Notes under the pieces: model-generated
Database searches by the model: none
The model's input: only the letters and a program-made list of their open reading frames with translations
What the model was told of the DNA's origin: nothing
Position numbers and translations under genes: made by a program
In this document: positions 1-4,073 of the stretch, piece by piece
Position numbering within the stretch: position 1 is the first letter of the stretch
Layout of the letters: each line of letters starts with the position of its first letter
Assembly (NCBI GenBank): GCA_945903675.1
Contig: CAMDOP010000180.1
Location: 1 to 6,619, forward strand
DNA from: Crenothrix polyspora
GTDB lineage: Bacteria > Pseudomonadota > Gammaproteobacteria > Methylococcales > Methylomonadaceae
Direction: 5' to 3'
Length of the DNA stretch: 6,619 nt

Positions 1-81
1 ATTAAGAGCATATTTATTAGCCATATAAACCGACTTACAGAATTTGCGCAGGAAGTCTTATTAAAAAATGAAATCGGCTAA
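1..81 (+). CDS. 3' end of an unidentified gene (partial)
   Basis: Frame 1 is open from the window edge for 26 codons and stops at TAA (79-81). The residues form a plausible amphipathic helix (IKSIFISHINRLTEFAQEVL, then a short Lys/Asn/Glu tail). No family can be recognised from so short a tail. It is on the same strand as the next gene, 89 nt upstream of it. An open frame of this length can occur by chance in AT-rich DNA, so the call is tentative. Confidence 0.4.
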   Translation: MKSIFISHINRLTEFAQEVLLKNEIG

Positions 82-170
82 GGTTGGGTATTTTCAAAAA
101 AATAAATAATGTTAATTACCCTATTAGAGATTATGATGTTTAATAATTAGTATTTATTGCAGAATAGAAG

Positions 171-872
171 ATGAAAAAACTAACACTACTACTGTTGTTG
201 ATGGTTTCAACGAATGTGTTTGCAGAGTCGGCAAGAGATGAATGTATAAACGAGGTTAGAAACCATGATGAGCCATTTCATCCAGGTGAACACTGTAGTC
301 TTGAGCTCGCAGAATTAATAGAACTATTTTTACCTATAAAGTCAGGCGTAAGTTTAAGTTGGGAAGTAGCTGCTGGCGTTAAAACTCCTATTAATTGGTT
401 AACAATTGGCAGGTCATTAGGCTGTGATGGTTCCTCTGTAAGCCTTGATTCTCCTGAACGATGTGGCGAAATATTCCTTACTGAGAGGGGCGTAATTGAC
501 TTTACTGTCCTAGAAAAAACAGTCCAGCCTGGGGTTTGGACAGTAAAGCTATTTGGAAGTAATGCTGGGGTGTCTAAAGTCGAATTAAATGCTGACGCTG
601 ACCATCGCCTTGATCATTTATTAGCTAATTTAAAACAAAGTAACTTTAATCTCGATTTGATCGTAAAGAATGATCCTTGGTACGGCGCTACAACAAGAGA
701 GAATCTATATAAATTAAAAGTATCGGGTAAAAAGGAGGCTTGGCTGAAAGATGAAATGTCTTGTGGTGTTAGTGGAGAGCACTGCAGTTTCACCTTGACA
801 ATATTTTATGATATTGAGGAAGCAATAAAGTCATTGCGATTCAAAAACCATAATACAGACGCTAAGCCATGA
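171..872 (+). CDS. secreted cysteine-rich protein of unknown function
   Basis: This 233-aa protein has a clear Sec signal peptide: MKK, a Leu-rich core (residues 4-12), and a VFA cleavage site after about residue 18. The mature protein, about 215 aa, has no further membrane segment, so a periplasmic or secreted location is inferred. It has six cysteines (about C24, C42, C85, C98, C198, C205), enough for three disulfides. The motif GEHCS occurs twice, near residues 39-43 and 202-206, each followed by a hydrophobic strand-like stretch. I do not recognise the family. The ATG at 171 is chosen because it opens exactly on the signal peptide; the Shine-Dalgarno is weak (AGAAG directly against the ATG), and I see no convincing promoter in 82-170. 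It is separated from the next operon by 97 nt, so co-transcription is possible but not shown. Confidence 0.85.
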   Translation: MKKLTLLLLLMVSTNVFAESARDECINEVRNHDEPFHPGEHCSLELAELIELFLPIKSGVSLSWEVAAGVKTPINWLTIGRSLGCDGSSVSLDSPERCGEIFLTERGVIDFTVLEKTVQPGVWTVKLFGSNAGVSKVELNADADHRLDHLLANLKQSNFNLDLIVKNDPWYGATTRENLYKLKVSGKKEAWLKDEMSCGVSGEHCSFTLTIFYDIEEAIKSLRFKNHNTDAKP

Positions 873-883
873 AATTTATATTT

Positions 884-912
884 TTGAATAGGTTGCATGT
901 GGTTACTTTAAT
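884..912 (+). promoter_or_regulatory. candidate sigma70-like promoter for the DUF2167 operon
   Basis: TTGAAT (884-889) and TTTAAT (907-912) are separated by 17 nt. They match the sigma70 -35 and -10 consensus at 4/6 and 5/6 positions. The site lies in the only sizeable gap before the operon, about 58 nt upstream of the ATG at 970. AT-rich DNA produces such matches by chance, so this is a candidate only. Confidence 0.4.
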
Positions 913-969
913 ATTTTAGATAGAAGTAATTTTATTTCATTATGTTGGATTATTTAAAAGGTTTTCTAT

Positions 970-1803
970 ATGAATATTTCTTTTTTTGTTCTATTCAGTC
1001 TTTTTTCTTTATTTTCAAGTTCCGTAGTTGCAGTGGAAGCCCCGCCAAATCCTTATGCCGAACTTGATTGGCACATTGGTCCAAAAGTAGAGAATATTGG
1101 ATCAAAAGCAACTTTAAAAACAGACCAATCACTTGCTTTTCTTGATGAAGAAAATAGTAAAAAGTATCTAAAACTAACAGGCAACATTCCAGATGCAGGT
1201 AATTACATTTTACTTTCAATTAAGGATAATTGGTGGGCATCGTTTTCTTTCAGTTCAATTGGATATGTTAAAGATGACGAAAAAATTGACTCAGATGCAC
1301 TTCTTCAAACTTTAAAAGACCAAGATATAGCTTCAAATGCAGAAAGAAGAAAAATGGGATTACATGAACTATTCACTCAAGGATGGTACACATTGCCGCA
1401 CTACGACAATACATCAAAACATCTGGAATGGGGAGTTAAAATACTGAACAATGGAAAAGAAGAATTAAACTATACAATTCGATTATTAGGAAAAACAGGT
1501 GTTATGAATGCAATTCTAATATCAAGCCCAGAAACACTTAATAATGATGTGCAAAATTTCAAAGCTGCACTGTCAGGCTTTGAGTTTAATAGTGGAGAAA
1601 GCTATGCAGAATTTAAAGAAGGTGATCGTGTGGCTGAATATGGATTAGCCGCTCTTATCGCTGGTGGTGCAGCGGCAGTAGCGACAAAGAAGGGATTTTT
1701 CGCCGCTATTGCGGGATTTCTAATGGCCTCATGGAAAATAGCAGCCCTTGCTTTTGTTGGTTTACTTACTTGGATACGATCACTATTTAAAAGTAAGTCA
1801 TGA
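970..1803 (+). CDS. DUF2167 family membrane-anchored protein
   Basis: This 277-aa protein matches the DUF2167 family (uncharacterised membrane-anchored proteins of Gram-negative bacteria) by its pattern of conserved segments. In order these are WHIGP (34-38), LTGNIP (69-74), NWWASF and IGYVKDDEKID (about 87-107), N..RR..G (123-130), GWYTLPHYD (138-146), LEWGVKI, LNYTIRLLGKTGVM (166-179), and GDRVAEYGLAALIAGG (218-233). An N-terminal signal peptide (about 1-22) is followed by a periplasmic domain (about 23-222). After that come a Gly/Ala-rich hydrophobic stretch (224-239) and a membrane segment (about 244-268), with a basic tail that suggests a cytoplasmic C-terminus. AAAAGG (956-961) sits 8 nt before the ATG. 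The stop overlaps the start of the next gene. The molecular function of DUF2167 is not known to me; its full length and intact motifs suggest a working gene. Confidence 0.9.
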   Translation: MNISFFVLFSLFSLFSSSVVAVEAPPNPYAELDWHIGPKVENIGSKATLKTDQSLAFLDEENSKKYLKLTGNIPDAGNYILLSIKDNWWASFSFSSIGYVKDDEKIDSDALLQTLKDQDIASNAERRKMGLHELFTQGWYTLPHYDNTSKHLEWGVKILNNGKEELNYTIRLLGKTGVMNAILISSPETLNNDVQNFKAALSGFEFNSGESYAEFKEGDRVAEYGLAALIAGGAAAVATKKGFFAAIAGFLMASWKIAALAFVGLLTWIRSLFKSKS

Positions 1804-2531
1804 TATTAGATTACGAGGTAATGTTGGCGCTTGGTATAATAGGGTTTTACCTATACGACTCGTCAATGCTTATCTATGTAAACGAACTTGTATTTTCAGA
1901 ACACAATGGAACCTGGTCCTTTTCATACCCAAAGCCAAACTTTCAATTTTTGAAGAAGTTTCTCTATATTCCAAACCCATTAACCCCATATAGACCAATA
2001 TTTCGAGTTTTCTGGTCAGTTAATGAGATTAATCATAGTCTACAAAATAAAGTGGATTTACAATCTTTCATTACTGCTCTACATCCCTTGAGGTATATGA
2101 CATATTGTCTTTGTTTTTTGTTATTTTTTGGTCTACCAATAATAGTTTTTATTTTAAACACAAATAGTGACTTATCTTTAATTTTTCTTTTTTGTGGTAT
2201 TTATATCAATATCTTAGTAATGTTATCCCAAATATATCGACAAAAAGAAACATTAGGGTTATCAAGAAAAGTTTTTGTTAAATTAGCCATCGATTCACTA
2301 GCATGCCCTCCTTTTGCTCTTAATTTATTGCGTAAAATTTCGTTAAACTATTCTTTAGGAACGCCTCCAGTTTTTTTTGCTCGTCATTTCTTTCCAAATG
2401 AAACCTTTGAGCAATTAATAAATGTGTTATCCCATAAAATAGATGACGAGCTTAAAATGGAAGATAAAGAAAGCGACCGACATATTGCATTAGAAGAGTA
2501 TAAAAATAAAATAATGAGTATGCTTATATGA
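1800..2531 (+). CDS. three-TM membrane protein of unknown function
   Basis: This 243-aa protein starts inside the stop of the DUF2167 gene (ATGA, 1800-1803) and ends in another ATGA with the J-domain gene, so it is almost certainly translated with both. Hydrophobic segments lie at about 7-27, 98-120 and 126-146; the last two form a hairpin. Charged residues in the 28-97 loop and in the roughly 97-residue C-terminal part suggest that both are cytoplasmic (inference from the positive-inside rule). Distinctive segments are LYDSSMLIYVNEL near the N-terminus, IPNPLTPYRPIFRVFW (57-72), and CPPFALNLLRKIS (169-181). The C-terminus is charged and helical. I recognise no named family. The 2100-2220 stretch, which covers the two central TMs, is extremely AT-rich (about 20% GC in one 60-nt line), partly because of Phe/Leu/Ile codons. 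Confidence 0.85.
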   Translation: MILDYEVMLALGIIGFYLYDSSMLIYVNELVFSEHNGTWSFSYPKPNFQFLKKFLYIPNPLTPYRPIFRVFWSVNEINHSLQNKVDLQSFITALHPLRYMTYCLCFLLFFGLPIIVFILNTNSDLSLIFLFCGIYINILVMLSQIYRQKETLGLSRKVFVKLAIDSLACPPFALNLLRKISLNYSLGTPPVFFARHFFPNETFEQLINVLSHKIDDELKMEDKESDRHIALEEYKNKIMSMLI

Positions 2532-2917
2532 CAGATGCAGAATTAATTTCAATAATTGGAAGTTCATTATTAGGGTATTGGTTAGTAACCAGTTTATTAA
2601 ACAAGAAAAAAACTTCATCTCATAAAACTTTCAATAGTGATACTGAGAATAATTCAAACCACAATAAAACGGGCCAACAACATTCAAATAATAATTCAAG
2701 TGAAAAGGACTACATAATAATAAATTGGTTTATTATTTTAGAGGTGTCTGAAGATGCAAATAAAGATGAGATAATATCAGCCTACAAAAAGAGAATTTTG
2801 AAGTATCATCCTGACAAGGTCTCTAATATGGGACCTGAAATAAGAGAAATTGCTGAACAAAAATCTAAACAAATTAATTTAGCATATAACTATGCTTTGA
2901 AATTTCAAAATAAATAG
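2528..2917 (+). CDS. membrane-anchored J-domain (DnaJ-like) co-chaperone
   Basis: The 129-aa product has a hydrophobic N-terminal anchor (about 5-24) followed by KKK, which predicts a cytoplasmic C-terminus. An Asn/Ser/His-rich linker (about 30-60) follows, and then a J domain (about 66-127). The J domain shows helix I/II features (FIILEVSEDANKDEIISAYK), the HPD tripeptide at residues 94-96 in KYHPDKV, and a helix III ending in QINLAYNYAL. J domains stimulate DnaK (Hsp70) ATPase through HPD, and a lone C-terminal J domain behind a TM resembles class III J proteins such as DjlA in layout only. There is no G/F region, zinc domain or substrate-binding domain, so client choice may come from its operon partners. 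The start overlaps the preceding stop (ATGA, 2528-2531). The client and purpose are unknown. Confidence 0.88.
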   Translation: MTDAELISIIGSSLLGYWLVTSLLNKKKTSSHKTFNSDTENNSNHNKTGQQHSNNNSSEKDYIIINWFIILEVSEDANKDEIISAYKKRILKYHPDKVSNMGPEIREIAEQKSKQINLAYNYALKFQNK

Positions 2918-2984
2918 ATCAAAAATCTTAGTAATAAAGTATTCTCGCATTTTAAAGTAATTACACTCTCTTAAATTAATACGT

Positions 2985-3368
2985 TTACTCATGCACGCTA
3001 TTTTCAAGCTTCATTATGAACTCCTTAGCTTGTTCAATGGTCGTTATCTTTTCATAGCCTAACGGCAGATTGCCTCCACGCGTATGCTGATTACCTTCAA
3101 TTGCGCCAAGTAAAAAGAGTATATCCTCACAGTTCCTTATGAGCGCACCTTGCTCTTTACGGGTAGCTACTTTTTCTTTAGTGTTGGTGCCTTGGGTATA
3201 CCGACCATGTGACTTGCCTTTAGCCCGCTTATCTGGATGAACTGCTCCGTGATTTCTACAGACTGCTGTACCGTGAGCAGCTAGGTTTAGGCAAGGCTCA
3301 AGGTTACGGGATTTAGTTCTAGCACTACAGCGTTTAGAAGTGCCAGATGTAATATTGGGTAAAGGCAT
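2985..3368 (-). CDS. HGGxSTG-like Cys/His small protein of mobile elements
   Basis: This is a 127-aa protein if started at the ATG at 3368. That start has AAAAGGA (complement of 3378-3384) 9 nt upstream, whereas the longer reading would begin at a TTG at 3407 that lacks comparable support. Residues 13-42 hold RCSARTKSRNLEPC, then C37 and H40 followed by GA, a C-x11-C-x10-C-x2-H pattern. This resembles the short HGGxSTG-type proteins common in prophages and integrative elements, but here HGA replaces HGG and the STG part is not evident (VHPDKRAKGKSHGRY follows). The C-terminal half is helical and carries no motif I know. Zinc binding is inferred from the Cys/His spacing, and the function is unknown. 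It converges with the J-domain gene across 67 nt in which I see no clear terminator. Confidence 0.7.
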   Translation of the reverse strand: MPLPNITSGTSKRCSARTKSRNLEPCLNLAAHGTAVCRNHGAVHPDKRAKGKSHGRYTQGTNTKEKVATRKEQGALIRNCEDILFLLGAIEGNQHTRGGNLPLGYEKITTIEQAKEFIMKLENSVHE

Positions 3369-3377
3369 AATGTATTG

Positions 3378-3384
3378 TCCTTTT
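3378..3384 (-). promoter_or_regulatory. ribosome binding site deciding the 3368 start
   Basis: The minus strand reads AAAAGGA here, 9 nt before the ATG at 3368. This is why the shorter 127-aa form of the Cys/His protein is preferred over the upstream TTG. Confidence 0.65.
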
Positions 3385-3437
3385 ATTAGGTCTAGCGGCT
3401 TGTGCAAGCAACTAGAGTGGGTGATTTGAGAATTAAC

Positions 3438-3477
3438 CTCATAAAAGCAACTGATTTAAGATGTTAATTTAATCAGT
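3438..3477 (-). promoter_or_regulatory. candidate promoter with overlapping inverted repeat
   Basis: On the minus strand TTAACA (complement of 3462-3467, 5/6 to the -35 consensus) is followed after 18 nt by TATGAG (complement of 3438-3443, 4/6 to -10). It would transcribe the Cys/His gene, whose ATG lies about 70 nt downstream. The -35 lies between the arms of a perfect 7-nt inverted repeat, ACTGATT (3450-3456) and AATCAGT (3471-3477), which could be an operator. Both the promoter and the operator are inferences from short matches. Confidence 0.3.
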
Positions 3478-3585
3478 GCTCATAGCTTTGCTCATGCATA
3501 TAAAGCAATGCCTTAAATACCTCCATAGAGGCAATATAAGCAACATTATAACATTACGTATGCATATCATTAAGTTATTAATAAT

Positions 3586-3616
3586 TAAAGCCTGTAGGGC
3601 TTTATTTGAGCCCTAC
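3586..3616 (+). repeat. two overlapping, mutually exclusive stem-loops
   Basis: Stem A pairs TAAAGCC (3586-3592) with GGCTTTA (3598-3604) across a 5-nt loop. Stem B pairs GTAGGGCT (3594-3601) with AGCCCTAC (3609-3616) across a 7-nt loop. Both are perfect and share 3598-3601, so only one can form at a time. Stem A is followed by TTTGAG rather than a long U run, so it would be at best a weak terminator. Confidence 0.5.
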
Positions 3617-3650
3617 TCTGTATATTGCTCTAACGATAACAGCGAGGGTG

Positions 3651-3706
3651 AATTGTGTGGTTTGTAAAATACCAATTAGAATATGTATTTTACAAATCAC
3701 ACAATT
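3651..3706 (+). repeat. 22-bp inverted repeat (hairpin) with 12-nt loop
   Basis: The arms at 3651-3672 and 3685-3706 are reverse complements at 21 of 22 positions. The arms begin AATTGTGTGG and end TTTGTAAAATAC. The only mismatch (G3660 against T3697) would be a G-U wobble in plus-strand RNA and an A-C mismatch in minus-strand RNA, so the RNA form favours plus-strand transcription. It is not GC-rich and no U tract follows, so it does not look like an ordinary intrinsic terminator. A protein-binding dyad, a single-strand origin or a structured RNA are alternatives. Confidence 0.75.
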
Positions 3707-3810
3707 TAGAGAGGCTCTGTATTTTAAATCTATCCGAATACAGTAGCTTTAATGCTCAATTTTGAATAAGTTAACCAACTTTATGCCCAACATCACGCAA
3801 GTAATCTGAA

Positions 3811-3843
3811 TGTCTGGGTATTGTCTGGGGTATGCCAGACACC
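3811..3843. repeat. outer inverted-repeat arm, left
   Basis: This 33-nt arm holds three heptamers (TGTCTGG, TGTCTGG, CCAGACA, then CC). Its reverse complement recurs at 4029-4061 with the same heptamer order and nearly the same spacers; the second heptamer is shifted by 1 nt. The last stretch, TATGCCAGACACC, is identical in both arms. Confidence 0.75.
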
Positions 3844-3886
3844 GCCATGCTATGTCCGTAGTGGTCTGCAGAGATTTTGTCTGGAC

Positions 3887-3909
3887 TGTCTGGATGTTTG
3901 GGGTGGGGG
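3887..3909. repeat. inner inverted-repeat arm, left
   Basis: The arm begins TGTCTGGATGTTTGGG and runs into a G-rich tail. Its reverse complement is at 3961-3982, perfect over the first 16 nt, with the G-rich tail differing by a small change. A further heptamer (3878) precedes it on the left side only. Confidence 0.8.
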
Positions 3910-3929
3910 CTTAATAAATAGATATTTAA

Positions 3930-3939
3930 CCAAGCTTGG
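3930..3939. repeat. central 10-bp palindrome CCAAGCTTGG
   Basis: This perfect palindrome has its centre between 3934 and 3935, the same point as the centre of the inner arms (3887 to 3982). It is flanked by AT-rich DNA on both sides. Confidence 0.7.
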
Positions 3940-3960
3940 GCGAAAAATAAAAAAGGTGTA

Positions 3961-3982
3961 CCCCCTCCCAAACATCCAGACA
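3961..3982. repeat. inner inverted-repeat arm, right
   Basis: This is the reverse complement of the 3887-3909 arm. It starts with a C-rich run and ends CCCAAACATCCAGACA. An AT-rich stretch (ACTATATATATTATTACTTA) follows at once and could serve as an unwinding element. Confidence 0.8.
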
Positions 3983-4028
3983 ACTATATATATTATTACT
4001 TACAGGGCTTATATACTAAGGGCTGAAG

Positions 4029-4061
4029 GGTGTCTGGCATACACCCAGACAATGCCAGACA
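4029..4061. repeat. outer inverted-repeat arm, right
   Basis: This is the mirror of the 3811-3843 arm, containing heptamers at 4031, 4045 and 4055. An extra copy at 4065-4071 extends this side up to the rep stop codon, so the right side carries one more outer copy than the left. Confidence 0.75.
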
Positions 4062-4073
4062 AACCCAGACAAA

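Larger units (their letters stand above)
3369..3810. other. non-coding structured region between the Cys/His gene and the heptamer array
   Basis: I find no credible gene here. A 63-codon GTG-start frame (3476-3667) has no ribosome site and runs through the repeats. The region holds the candidate leader and promoter of the minus-strand gene, an alternative stem pair at 3586-3616, a 22-bp hairpin at 3651-3706, and a small 7-bp inverted repeat, CTGTATT (3717-3723) with AATACAG (3737-3743). TTATGCCCA (3781-3789) matches a DnaA box (TTATNCACA) at 8 of 9 positions, which is weak evidence. No tRNA or attachment-site pair is visible. Confidence 0.6.
3811..4071. other. candidate replication origin: CCAGACA/TGTCTGG iteron array
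   Basis: Ten exact copies of one heptamer fall in 261 nt. TGTCTGG lies at 3811, 3822, 3878, 3887 and 4031; CCAGACA lies at 3835, 3976, 4045, 4055 and 4065. Neighbouring copies are often 9-14 nt apart, near one helical turn, as expected for iterons bound cooperatively by an initiator. AT-rich stretches that could melt lie at 3911-3929 and 3983-4020. The array ends 3 nt from the stop of the DUF3987 replication gene, and known phage-satellite and plasmid systems often place the origin beside the initiator gene. I noticed no copy elsewhere in the window. Origin function is inferred; the repeats are directly visible. Confidence 0.65.

Noticed and set aside
83..89. GTTGGGT, and GTTGGAT at 944-950, as integron attC core sites
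   Set aside because: Both fit GTTRRRY, but no partner RYYYAAC or long imperfect palindrome lies upstream, so gene cassettes are not supported.
995..1219. 74-codon minus-strand reading frame
   Set aside because: It lies wholly antisense to the DUF2167 gene, has low-complexity translated sequence and no family signal; a shadow.
1748..1993. 81-codon plus-strand reading frame
   Set aside because: It overlaps the end of the DUF2167 gene and the start of the three-TM gene in another frame, and would break the ATGA coupling that clearly links those two.
2918..2984. Bidirectional terminator between the convergent genes
   Set aside because: I looked for a GC-rich stem with flanking T or A runs and found only AT-rich sequence with no convincing stem.
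3476..3667. 63-codon frame starting at GTG
   Set aside because: It has no ribosome binding site and runs through two stem-loop structures and into the 22-bp hairpin; its composition is what AT-rich non-coding DNA gives.
3781..3789. DnaA box TTATGCCCA
   Set aside because: It is one mismatch from TTATNCACA and occurs singly, so it is not annotated as a site on its own, although its place beside the origin candidate is noted.
3811..4071. CRISPR array or hairpin-telomere resolution site
   Set aside because: The repeats are only 7 nt, in both orientations and irregularly spaced, with no cas gene; telomere resolution sites are near-perfect continuous palindromes, whereas this dyad is interrupted and no protelomerase gene is visible.
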